Positions 9,226 to 18,593 of a DNA stretch of 52,072 bases are shown here, one piece after another. A program made the translations under genes and the position numbers. Position 1 is the first letter of the stretch; each line of letters begins with the position of its first letter. Below the pieces are notes generated by a model. That model had not been told where the DNA came from. It worked only from the letters and a program-made list of their open reading frames with translations, and made no database searches. Source of the DNA: Phycisphaerae bacterium (GTDB lineage: Bacteria > Planctomycetota > Phycisphaerae > SM23-33); the NCBI GenBank assembly GCA_016929245.1, contig JAFGJE010000198.1:1-52072 (forward strand). The letters are read 5' to 3'.

Positions 9226-11423
9226 CGACCACTCCTTCCGGACCAGCGGGAACGAACCGTCGGTTCCTCGGATCGCGTCGCCATGGACTCGGGCAGTTTG
9301 AGTCCCTTGCCCGTCACCGCCACGCGCAACGTCAGGATATATCGTGTATCGTTTTCCATGGACTCCTTCTTGGACTCATCGGAAAACAGAGGATCGACGT
9401 ATTCGTCCGGAATATCGGTTTCACTCTGTCCGGGCGTCGTTTCTAATCTCCCTGGGAGGGGCGTGGGTGTTACACGAGTGGAACGACGACTCGGCGTGGA
9501 GGATTCCTCCGCCTCTATGGTTTTGTATCCCACCATGCCGACGACTTCCAGATTCGCGTCCGAATCGATCACTTCCTTCAGCTTGTCTTTGAACTGGCCG
9601 ATTCGGAAGTCGGCCTGCCTCTTCGGCAAGGGGGTGCGCACGCGGATCATGATCTCGAAGCCGCGTTTTTTCTCGACCGCCGTCGGCCGCGTCTGGCGAG
9701 TCGTTCTTCCCCGATCGCGCAATAAGCCGCCGGGCGGACGCATGGCCGTTTCCCGCGACGCCTCGCTTTCGTCGGATTCCTCTTTCGGGGTCAGATCATC
9801 CATGTATTCCGACGTCAAAGACTCAAAATAAATGATGTCCCGCTGGGGACGGTGCGTTTTCTTCAGTTCCTCGATCAGTTGCGTGCGCAGCGGCGTTTCC
9901 TCACCCTCCCCGGCCGATTCGGCGGGGAGCATGGCGATTAATTCCAGGATCGCCTGCGGGGACCGCACCTGCCCGGCGAGCGCCCGGCGCTTCTCCGGAT
10001 CCGTCTCGGAGGGGAATCCCGCCAGGATCTGCCTCTCGGCGTCCGACGTGGTGATCAGGCGCAGCGACTGGGCGACGCGCGCGTTGATCGCCGGCCAAAT
10101 GCGGCTGTAGGCGCGCAGCGAGAGGAAATCGACGATCTGCGATTCCTCGTTCTTCACCTTCGCCTTGATCTCGCCCGCGTCGCGGTCCCAGGTGGTCAGT
10201 TTATCCACGACCCTCTGGGCCTGGTGGAGCACTTCCTGCTGATCGGGCGCCTGCAGGACGGATCGGTCGGCGTAGCTGCGGAACACGAAAATGCCCGCCG
10301 CCAGCAGCAGACACGCCGCCGCGGCGATGAACATCGGACGCTTCTTCCCCCAGAGACGTTTCTTCGCGATGGTTTCGGGCAACAGATTCGTGTGCACCGT
10401 CGCGGCGCCGATCCCCTGGAGACACAGGCCGTATATCACGCCCAGCGAAAGGATGTGATCCTTCAGATTCTCCGGCGCCGCGGAGAGTCCTTTGAATCCC
10501 TCGATGCGGGTCACGGGCATGTTCAGGTTCTGCTCCAGGTACTTCTGCATCCCCGGCAAGCGGAATCCGTTGCCCATGCCGATCATGCTCTTGAAACGGC
10601 TGTCCCGGTTCAGTTGCGTGTAATATCCGATGGATCGCTGGATTTCCTGCACGAGATCGGCGAACACCGGGCGCATCACCTGGAAAATCTGTCGGGCGTA
10701 TTTGCTGGCCGCGGCGGTGCGTTTGAGTTTCTCGGCCTTGGCGAAGGACAGTTTGAACGACTTGACCAGCGCCTCGGTGAAATTGTTTCCGCCGATCTGG
10801 ATCGTTCGCGTCCAGATGCGGTTTCCGTCGGCGACGACCAGGTGGGTCTTGTCGGCTCCCACGTCCGCCAGCAGCGTCGCGCCTTCCGGGGCGACCAGGT
10901 CGTCGTGCTTCATGAAGTTGTACAGCGCCAGCGGGGCCATCTGAACGATATCCACCTCCAGGGCGGCGTTGGCGTAGTAGGTGAGCATCTCGGCGACGTC
11001 CACCTGCTTCATCGCGAAAATTCCCGCCTCCACTTCCGGGGAATCCTCGTCCTGGAACGTCTGATAGCGCCAGATCACCTCCTCGATGGGGAAGGGAATC
11101 TGCTGCTCGGCCTCGAACCGGACGATGTCCGGAATCTTGCTTTTCTCGACGGGCGGGAGCTTCACGAAACGCGTGAAACTGCTCTGCCCCAGCACGGAGA
11201 CAGCCACCTTCGAGTCCGACACGTCCACACGACGAAGGAATTCGTCGATCGACGTGGCGATAATCAGCGGCGCGTCGGCTTCGGGCTGGGAGAGCACCTC
11301 GGAATGCTCGACCACCTCGAACGCCTCGACCTGGAGTTGCCCGTCTTTCTGCTCAACGAGCTTCATCGCCTTCAAGGCGCACTGACCGATGTCAATGCCC
11401 CATACGGAATTCACAGCTGCCAT
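9222..11423 (-). CDS. pilM: Type IV pilus assembly protein PilM with a long PilN/GspL-like C-terminal extension
   Basis: 'MAAVNSVWGIDIGQCALKAMKL... FVKLPPVEKSKIPDIVRFEAEQQIPFPIEEVIWRYQTF... LLADVGADKTHLVVADGNRIWTRTIQIGGNNFTEAL'; ATG 11423 with GAGGAG SD; ORF track start at 11564 is too early. Confidence 0.88.
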   Translation of the reverse strand: MAAVNSVWGIDIGQCALKAMKLVEQKDGQLQVEAFEVVEHSEVLSQPEADAPLIIATSIDEFLRRVDVSDSKVAVSVLGQSSFTRFVKLPPVEKSKIPDIVRFEAEQQIPFPIEEVIWRYQTFQDEDSPEVEAGIFAMKQVDVAEMLTYYANAALEVDIVQMAPLALYNFMKHDDLVAPEGATLLADVGADKTHLVVADGNRIWTRTIQIGGNNFTEALVKSFKLSFAKAEKLKRTAAASKYARQIFQVMRPVFADLVQEIQRSIGYYTQLNRDSRFKSMIGMGNGFRLPGMQKYLEQNLNMPVTRIEGFKGLSAAPENLKDHILSLGVIYGLCLQGIGAATVHTNLLPETIAKKRLWGKKRPMFIAAAACLLLAAGIFVFRSYADRSVLQAPDQQEVLHQAQRVVDKLTTWDRDAGEIKAKVKNEESQIVDFLSLRAYSRIWPAINARVAQSLRLITTSDAERQILAGFPSETDPEKRRALAGQVRSPQAILELIAMLPAESAGEGEETPLRTQLIEELKKTHRPQRDIIYFESLTSEYMDDLTPKEESDESEASRETAMRPPGGLLRDRGRTTRQTRPTAVEKKRGFEIMIRVRTPLPKRQADFRIGQFKDKLKEVIDSDANLEVVGMVGYKTIEAEESSTPSRRSTRVTPTPLPGRLETTPGQSETDIPDEYVDPLFSDESKKESMENDTRYILTLRVAVTGKGLKLPESMATRSEEPTVRSRWSGRSGR

Positions 11424-11687
11424 GGGTACTCCTCGACGTTCGGGCGCACCGCGCGGGGTTTGCCCGACAATCTTCCACACCGCACCGCCGTCGGCGCGAC
11501 GCGTCGGCCTGGGACGCGGATCGCCCGCGCGGAACCACCGAGCGCGTCGGCGGAACCATTCCACTTCGCCGTCTCGTCGTGTATACTATATGGTTTCTCC
11601 CGTCCCGGAGCAACCACGTTGTCGCTCGGGACGGACTCCGGCGGCGACGTTCTCGCCAACGGACGTTAGTTCTATTCCTATCGGCAA

Positions 11688-13253
11688 ATGCGCTATTTCA
11701 CGATTACAACATTAGGCTGTAAAGTCAACCAGTACGACGCCCAGGCCGTCGCCGAGGCCTTCCGCCGCGCCGGATGGTCCCCCGCGGGCCCCGATCAGCC
11801 GCCCGACCTGGTTCTGGTCAACACCTGCTGCGTGACCGCCGTCGCGATGCGGAAAAGTCGGCAGGCGATCCGCCGAGCGGTCCGCCGAGCGCCGGGAGCG
11901 GCGGTGTGGGTAATGGGCTGTTACGGCGCGGTGGATCGAGCGCGCCTACACCGCCTGCTCCGGGCGCTGGGCGTCGGAGAGAATCTATTCCAGATCACGG
12001 GTAACCATGACGATCTGAAAGCCTGTGTTTCCAAATTGCTCGGGGGAGGTGATTCTCTACCGTATGAGACAACTGAAAAGCCAAAAAGTTTCGACGAATT
12101 TCCGGATTGGGAAAAAACAGGGCAGGCCGGCGTAAAACCGCGAAGAAAACGCATGCTCCAAAGCGGCTGCGTGGGCACGGAACGTCTCGAACCGCTGCGC
12201 GAATTCGCCGATCATCAGCGCGCGTTCGTGAAAGTGCAGGACGGCTGCGACGCGTTCTGCAATTACTGCATCGTCCCCTACGCCAGGCCGCGCGTCTGGT
12301 CACGACGGGAAGAGGATATTCTCGAAGAATGTCAACTCCTTGTAAACGCGGGACATAAGGAAATCGTACTCTGCGGCGTGTTCCTGGGCGCATTTGGCCG
12401 AGTGACGACCATCCGACGAAAATGGGACGCCGCCCCCAGCGCCCTGCCCCGACTGGTGCGACGGGTGAGTGAAATTCCGGGCTTATGGCGCGTGCGATTG
12501 AGCAGCCTGGAACCGGGCGACCTGTCGGACGAATTGATCGCCGTCCTGCGCGACGCGCCGTCAACGGCCCCGCATCTGCACCTGCCCTTACAAAGCGGTT
12601 CGGACAAAATCCTGCGGCGGATGAACCGGCAGTACCGCTCGGGGGACTTCCGCGACGCCGTGAAGCGCCTGCGCGACGCGCTGGACCGTCCCGCCGTCAC
12701 GACGGATATCATCGTGGGCTATCCCGGTGAAACCGACGACGATTTCCGCCGGACGCTTACCGTCGCGGAAGAAGCGGGATTCGCGAAAATCCACATCTTC
12801 CCTTTCAGCCCGTTGGAACCCACCGGCGCGTGGCAGCGAAGAAACGAAATCCCCCCCGCCGACGTAGTCAAAGACCGTCTCGAACAACTCTCCGCGCTGG
12901 AAACTCAACTCGCCCAAACCTATCGAAACCAGTTCATAGGTCAATCCCTCGAAGGTGTAGTGGAAAAAACAACAGCGCCGAGTGGCCAGCCGGGATGCAA
13001 CCCGGCTGGCCGCTCGGCGCTGTCAGAAAAAAGCCGATCCGTAGGGCGTGCAATCCCTTGGGGACAGGCTCGTTGCACGCGTAAAGCCATGACCGACCGC
13101 TACCTGACGGTGGAATTCCCCGCTCCTCCCGAAGAATCCCTAACCGGCCTGGTTGTGACACTCCGCATCACGGGTATCACCCGCGAAGGACTGAAAGGTA
13201 ATCCAGATCGTCCTTTCTCAACGCGTTCCATTCCCGATCCGGATATCCCCTGA
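11688..13253 (+). CDS. mtaB: tRNA methylthiotransferase, MiaB/MtaB-like radical SAM
   Basis: 'TTLGCKVNQYDAQ', 'VNTCCVTAVAMRKSRQ', 'WVMGCYGA', radical-SAM CxxxCxxC in 'DGCDAFCNYCIVPYARP', TRAM-like C-terminus; carries in-frame hairpin insertions. Confidence 0.88.
   Translation: MRYFTITTLGCKVNQYDAQAVAEAFRRAGWSPAGPDQPPDLVLVNTCCVTAVAMRKSRQAIRRAVRRAPGAAVWVMGCYGAVDRARLHRLLRALGVGENLFQITGNHDDLKACVSKLLGGGDSLPYETTEKPKSFDEFPDWEKTGQAGVKPRRKRMLQSGCVGTERLEPLREFADHQRAFVKVQDGCDAFCNYCIVPYARPRVWSRREEDILEECQLLVNAGHKEIVLCGVFLGAFGRVTTIRRKWDAAPSALPRLVRRVSEIPGLWRVRLSSLEPGDLSDELIAVLRDAPSTAPHLHLPLQSGSDKILRRMNRQYRSGDFRDAVKRLRDALDRPAVTTDIIVGYPGETDDDFRRTLTVAEEAGFAKIHIFPFSPLEPTGAWQRRNEIPPADVVKDRLEQLSALETQLAQTYRNQFIGQSLEGVVEKTTAPSGQPGCNPAGRSALSEKSRSVGRAIPWGQARCTRKAMTDRYLTVEFPAPPEESLTGLVVTLRITGITREGLKGNPDRPFSTRSIPDPDIP
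12972..13023. repeat. Hairpin repeat family A inside a CDS, 52 bp
   Basis: ACAGCGCCGAGTGGCCAGCCGGG-ATGCAA-CCCGGCTGGCCGCTCGGCGCTGT, 23-bp arms, 1 mismatch. Confidence 0.95.
13046..13080. repeat. Second short inverted repeat next to the family A copy within mtaB
   Basis: GCGTGCAA - 19 nt - TTGCACGC. Confidence 0.6.
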
Positions 13254-13376
13254 TTTGAATGTATCGTATGATTTCGAGACTTGTCTGGTTCTGAAAAAAT
13301 CCATACAATTCCGCCAACCGGGTTGTTTTCCGATTTTCCCATGAAGTGTCATATTTCCGTCAAACGAGGATTTCTC

Positions 13377-14699
13377 ATGGAACCAACAGATTCTTTGAGC
13401 ATATTGACCCAGGCGAAATCCGTCCCTCGAAAACCGTTGCGGGTATTGCACGGTTTGACCGGAGCGGCGGGACAACCGTCCGCGTTCGCCAAGGCCCAAA
13501 GAGCTTTGGGAATTCACGCGGATAATGTCTGCGAAGGAATCAACAAATTCGGTTACCCCAGCGATCTTCAACTTCCATTGGGCAATGATTTACAACAGAG
13601 TTACAGTGACTTCCTCTCGAAAGTCTGCTCCCGCTACGATGTGTTCCATTTCTATTTCCGTCCTTTTTTTTTCTTCAACCACCAGGGATTGTATTTTCCC
13701 ACGGCGTTGGATCTGCTGGTTCTTCGCGCCGCCGGAAAAGTGATTATTTTTCATTATCGGGGCAGCGAGGCGCGGACCGCGGAGAAATTCCGTGACTATT
13801 CCCCCTACAACTACGTCGCCGAGAATCCTCATTCTCTGTTCACGAAATTTCCCACCAAATCCGTGGAAGCGCTGCAACGTTTCGTCCGCGCCGTTTCCCA
13901 TCGTATTCTCGTTCCGGATCCGGAACTCCAATCCTACGTACCCCATTCCGAAATCGTTCCCCGGGGAATTGACGTGACCCGGTGGACGCCGGCCTATGAA
14001 ACCGAGGAGACGCCGCCGGAAGGTCCACTGATCGTTCACGCGCCGTCGAGAAAGGTGGTCAAGGGAACCCAGGCCATTCTCCAAGCCGTCGATTCCCTGC
14101 GGGCGAAAGGTTTGCCGTTCCGGTTTCAGTTGATCGAAAATCTTCCCCATGACGAAGCGCGACGTATTTATCAGCAGGCCTCGATCATCATCGACCAGCT
14201 TCGCATCGGATGGTACGGCGTGCTCGCGGTGGAAGGGATGGCCTTGGGTAAAGCGGTGGTCGCCTACATTCGAGACGACCTGATCCATCACCTGCAACCG
14301 AATCCGCCTCTCGCCAACGCCAATCCCGACACCATTACGGATGTTTTGCGGGATTTGATTATTCACAGAACCCAACGGCGGATGCTGGGACGTCGAGGCC
14401 GCGAATTCGTCGAGGAAACACATGATGTCATGAAACTCTCCAGGCAACTGATCGATCTGTATCACCAGGAATGGTCGAACCCGCGTCCGGTGGACGTGGC
14501 GGCATGTCTGGAGTACCTGATGGTGCAGAGAAATCACACCAATGGATCGTACCGGAAAATGATGTTTCAAAACGCGAACCTGGCGGACCAATTGGGAAAA
14601 TTCGCGTACACGGCCCAACAGTTCGGATGGCGGGAAGCGTTTCGCGGGGTCGGACGAAAAATCCTCCGCGCCTTTTCCCCGCGACCCGACGAACCGTAG
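13377..14699 (+). CDS. Glycosyltransferase, GT4/group-1-like
   Basis: 'LIVHAPSRKVVKGTQAILQAVDSL... IIIDQLRIGWYGVLAVEGMALGKAVVAYI'; ATG 13377 with SD-like acgagga. Confidence 0.75.
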   Translation: MEPTDSLSILTQAKSVPRKPLRVLHGLTGAAGQPSAFAKAQRALGIHADNVCEGINKFGYPSDLQLPLGNDLQQSYSDFLSKVCSRYDVFHFYFRPFFFFNHQGLYFPTALDLLVLRAAGKVIIFHYRGSEARTAEKFRDYSPYNYVAENPHSLFTKFPTKSVEALQRFVRAVSHRILVPDPELQSYVPHSEIVPRGIDVTRWTPAYETEETPPEGPLIVHAPSRKVVKGTQAILQAVDSLRAKGLPFRFQLIENLPHDEARRIYQQASIIIDQLRIGWYGVLAVEGMALGKAVVAYIRDDLIHHLQPNPPLANANPDTITDVLRDLIIHRTQRRMLGRRGREFVEETHDVMKLSRQLIDLYHQEWSNPRPVDVAACLEYLMVQRNHTNGSYRKMMFQNANLADQLGKFAYTAQQFGWREAFRGVGRKILRAFSPRPDEP

Positions 14700-16543
14700 T
14701 GAAGGAGTTCCCGGATTTGTCTGATTCCCCTTCATCCCGCGATGACGGCGCATGCCGCTCCGTCGATCCGAAAACGTCGAACGGTTCCCGTTCGTCCGCA
14801 CCGCGTTGGTCGGTGATTTTTCGGGATGTCGGATGGTTGATGCTGGATGCGGGACGACAATGGCCCGGACGAATCGGCGCCGCGCTCGGTTTGACCCTGA
14901 CCGGGCAAATCCTGCAGTTGGCGGCTTTGGCGGTCACGATGCTGACGATCACGGCCGTGCTGCGGGGAAAACCTCTCTGCCTGTATCAATGGTGCCTTCA
15001 CGTCGAACAATCGCGCCTGGTTTTCGCCCTCGTGGAAATCTGCGCGGGATTGGGATTGATCGCCGCCGGGGGAATCACGCTGATCGGAAAACTCGTCACG
15101 ATTTCCCTGGTGCGAAAATATGAAACCTATTGCGCCCTCCGCGTCATGACGCGATTCTCCGAGGGATATCCGAACATCGATTCCTCGAATTCCTCGTCCG
15201 TTGCGACCCAGGAAAAAAGTCTTGTCGTCGCGATCACGAAAGACGTGCGCTATTGCGGCCGGGCGCTGCTGGAGCTGCTGCTGGCGATGCCTTCGGCGGT
15301 CATCGCCGTTACGGCGTTGGCGGTGTTAATGGGATTGTATCCCGCGCCCTCGATCGCGGTCGTTTTCGTGCTTTCCGGTTTTTTCCCCGCCTACGCCTGG
15401 GTGAATCGACGCGGCGCGAACTCCATGATGGACATCGAACGTACCGCGCGGGCCGACACCCTTGCACGTCAAATCGCCCTGCAACGATTGCTTCGGATTT
15501 CCGTGGCCCCGGGTTCGGCGTCCTCCTGGGTTCGACGCGCCGTGGAACAACCCCATGCCGCCGAACACTTGCGCGCGTACGAGGCACGCCTTCAATCGCC
15601 TCACATCAGCATTTTTCTCGGAAGTGTTCAGTTGGCGACCGTGCTGGTGGTGGTCGTTGTGTTCTTTGGCGCCCGAATGCTTTCCGGCGGGGGATTGGAC
15701 GGCGGAACCGCCTGGAAATACGTTCTTGCCCTGATGTACTTCCTGGGATCGTTGCGTTCGCTGGGCAAACACGGTACGAACCTGGTGATCTTTCATTCCT
15801 CCTTCAGCCGTTATCTTACGCTGTTACACTCCATGCAACCGAATCAAACGAAGGAAAAAGATGCGGCCTTCCAGGAGGAAACCCCGGTGGAACTGCGAAT
15901 AGACCGTTCTCCGCCCGGTTCGATAGATCGTGTTCCGCTTCTTCCCGGTCAGCTGATTGCGGTGATTTCCCCCCTGCCGCTGACGCGTGTATCGCTAGCC
16001 GATATCGTCCGATCCCTGTTTCACGGGAATCCCTCCCTGCAACGTCGCGTGCTGAACTCGGCCGCGATTGTTGGTTCACAATACCCGCCGACCGACGGCT
16101 CCCTGGCGGAATCGCTGGGTTTTGTGGATTCGACGGAATCCTCCGAAGAACCAAAGGAATATCCGGCTGAATCCATCGAAGCGCTGCGCCGCGAACTGTG
16201 CGAAACCCTTCCGTGGAATCCAGCCGAACCGATCGATTCCAAGCGATGGAAACAGATCGACAGCCGTACACGGTTTCTGTTCGCCTTCCTCGCCGCTTTG
16301 GAGAAAAAACCAAAGTGGCTGTTTCTTGAACCGGAAGAATTCCAGGCGATGGAAGAGGAGCGGCGAGAACGTATTGTATCACTATGCCGAAACTGCGTTA
16401 TCCTTCCCGTGTATGACCAACCGCCGGACACCTTGCCGGACGGTATGGGACGCTATTTCGCCGTGCTTTCAAAGGAGCGGGTGGAATTTTTAGGCAGGCA
16501 ATGTGAGTATTCGCGCATCCGGATGCCGGATGGAAAGAGTTAA
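14699..16543 (+). CDS. ABC-exporter-like membrane protein with degenerate nucleotide-binding domain
   Basis: In-frame GTG overlapping the glycosyltransferase TAG (TAGTG); N-terminal multi-TM region; C-terminal NBD-like segment lacking a canonical Walker A. Confidence 0.65.
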   Translation: MKEFPDLSDSPSSRDDGACRSVDPKTSNGSRSSAPRWSVIFRDVGWLMLDAGRQWPGRIGAALGLTLTGQILQLAALAVTMLTITAVLRGKPLCLYQWCLHVEQSRLVFALVEICAGLGLIAAGGITLIGKLVTISLVRKYETYCALRVMTRFSEGYPNIDSSNSSSVATQEKSLVVAITKDVRYCGRALLELLLAMPSAVIAVTALAVLMGLYPAPSIAVVFVLSGFFPAYAWVNRRGANSMMDIERTARADTLARQIALQRLLRISVAPGSASSWVRRAVEQPHAAEHLRAYEARLQSPHISIFLGSVQLATVLVVVVVFFGARMLSGGGLDGGTAWKYVLALMYFLGSLRSLGKHGTNLVIFHSSFSRYLTLLHSMQPNQTKEKDAAFQEETPVELRIDRSPPGSIDRVPLLPGQLIAVISPLPLTRVSLADIVRSLFHGNPSLQRRVLNSAAIVGSQYPPTDGSLAESLGFVDSTESSEEPKEYPAESIEALRRELCETLPWNPAEPIDSKRWKQIDSRTRFLFAFLAALEKKPKWLFLEPEEFQAMEEERRERIVSLCRNCVILPVYDQPPDTLPDGMGRYFAVLSKERVEFLGRQCEYSRIRMPDGKS

Positions 16544-16674
16544 GGGAAAGTCCTCCATGGATCGACAATCCTAAAACTCTCCCCGACTCACCCCAGGATG
16601 AATAAAAATCCCTTCCGCGCGAACCTTTCGCGGTTTTCTCCCGCCTTGTAGGATAGAACGAAGAGATTCCTACC

Positions 16675-18039
16675 ATGCCGGACAAAGATTCCAACCTGCT
16701 TCGACGCATCGCCAAAGGCGACACGAACGCCTTCGTCGCGTTGATCCAGCGTCACCAGTCGCAGTTGCTGGCCTTGATCCGCCGCGAACTGGCGGATCCG
16801 GACCACTGGGAAGACGTCTGGCAGGAAACACTGCTGGCGGCATGGGTGGGATTGCGAAAATCCATGCAGGTGCACAATCCCCTCGGCTGGCTGGTTCAGG
16901 TCGCCCGCAATCGATGTCGAGATCATTTTCGTTCCCCGCAACGAAGATTGCGTCCCTCGACGAATGAGGAGCTGGAAACGCATTGTGGCCGGCGTATTCG
17001 ACTCCCGGCCCGTAGATCAGAAACAACCGATCAAATCGCTGAGATTCTGCAATCCGCCACAAAGACCGAACTGCGCACCGCCCGAATGTTCTATCTCCAA
17101 AATCTGAGTCTCTTGGAGATCGCGGCGCAGGAGCGATGTCCCATCGGGACGATCAAACGCCGCCTGTATGTGGCACGCAACGAGTTAAGACGAAAACTGA
17201 ACCTGCCGGTCAAACCAGGGAGAGTTATCATGACAACCAAGTCAAAAATCCAAAAACGTGCGAAATTTCCACAACGTATGCCCGAAATCAAGATCACGCA
17301 CAGTAAAGCCAAACCGTTCGAAGTGGTTAGTCCTGAACTGCTCTGGTGGGTTTGTCGGCCGAAAATCGGGGATCACGCGATGTGGGCCACCTATGATCCC
17401 CCGGACTGGCGACTCACGAGCGTAACCGATCTACGCGCAATCCGTCCCATTACGATCCACGGTGTAGAAGGCGTGGAAATCGAGTCGCGCGATCTGGAAA
17501 TCCCTAACGGCCAGCCCGCGTCCAACCGGACATTCTACGCCCGTCTGACAGAAACGACATCTCAGTACCTAGCCGTAGCTACCACAGAGAAAGGACGCCT
17601 TCGCTTCCGCACGTTTCTCGACAAGGATTTTGATCAGGATTGGGGAGAAGAAGGCCGAATCTTCGCGGATCGTGGCCGCTTCGTTCAGCAACCCGACGGT
17701 TCATACGTGCAGAAGAGTCAGAATCCGGTGGCCATGGGCGCGGGGATGTTCCGCGTGACGGTCGGCGAAAAGAGCTTCACTTGCCTGCGCGTGTTCTACT
17801 GGAGCTATTACGATCAGATGGGCCCTCAGAAAGACAAACGCATGGCGTTGATCGAAGCATTCTTCGCCAAAAACGGCCGAACGATCCTCCTGCGGCACTA
17901 TTGCGAGGAAACCAGCGGTAAAAAGATGAGCATGGGTTTCGACAATCTGCCAGGCCGACCGCCCATCGTCATCGACGGCGTGACGTTCCTGCCGTGGTAC
18001 AACTGTATTGGACACATCGGATGTAATGTGAAGGTGTAA
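16675..18039 (+). CDS. ECF RNA polymerase sigma factor fused to a large uncharacterised C-terminal domain
   Basis: Region 2 'DHWEDVWQETLLAAWVGLRK...NPLGWLVQVARNRCRDHFR', region 4 'TARMFYLQNLSLLEIAAQERCPIGTIKRRLYVARNELRRKL', then ~270 aa. Confidence 0.85.
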   Translation: MPDKDSNLLRRIAKGDTNAFVALIQRHQSQLLALIRRELADPDHWEDVWQETLLAAWVGLRKSMQVHNPLGWLVQVARNRCRDHFRSPQRRLRPSTNEELETHCGRRIRLPARRSETTDQIAEILQSATKTELRTARMFYLQNLSLLEIAAQERCPIGTIKRRLYVARNELRRKLNLPVKPGRVIMTTKSKIQKRAKFPQRMPEIKITHSKAKPFEVVSPELLWWVCRPKIGDHAMWATYDPPDWRLTSVTDLRAIRPITIHGVEGVEIESRDLEIPNGQPASNRTFYARLTETTSQYLAVATTEKGRLRFRTFLDKDFDQDWGEEGRIFADRGRFVQQPDGSYVQKSQNPVAMGAGMFRVTVGEKSFTCLRVFYWSYYDQMGPQKDKRMALIEAFFAKNGRTILLRHYCEETSGKKMSMGFDNLPGRPPIVIDGVTFLPWYNCIGHIGCNVKV

Positions 18040-18083
18040 TACCAATTCAACAGAAGAAAGGCCGATGTTGTCATTTGTATTTC

Positions 18084-18503
18084 TTTGAAAGTAGCCACGG
18101 GCTTGCGCCCTCACCTTTCCCCACATCTATTGTATTTATTTTTTTCCAATGTTCTGAATCATACCAACACCTTTCAGGAGATAGATAAAGCACCTGTTTT
18201 TCCTCGTCCCGAAGGGACGGCAGCGTTTAACCGGGGTGTGAGCGCAGCGAACCCCCGGTACAGGATTTTCTGAATCGGAGTCCCGACGGGACGACAGCGA
18301 ACCGGGAATTTCCATCCTGTCGGCAAAAAACCAACATCGCTGCCGTCCCGTTGGGACTTGCAGAAACACATCGTGTTCCGGGGGTTCGCTGCGCTCACGC
18401 CCCGGCTAAACGCTGTCCAGCCCTGTCGGGCTTCAAGACAAGCCTATACATGTTTTTGAGATGTGGGTTAAGGTGAAGGTAAGCGCCCGTGGCTACTTTC
18501 AAA
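18084..18503. repeat. ~420-bp composite of concentric inverted repeats
   Basis: Perfect 19-bp outer arms TTTGAAAGTAGCCACGGGC (18084-18102) / GCCCGTGGCTACTTTCAAA (18485-18503); inner GTCCCGAAGGGACGGCAG / CCGGGGTGTGAGCGCAGCGAACCCCCGG-type arms. Confidence 0.9.
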
Positions 18504-18593
18504 AACAAAGATTCCTTTGTTTTGGATCAATACGTTTACACGAAACAATCGGCCTTTGTATGTTGGTTGAATTGATGTAAAACCAATATCCCA

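Noticed and set aside
10224-11669. 481-aa plus-strand ORF opposite pilM
   Set aside because: Antisense shadow of the pilM coding frame; no recognisable motif.
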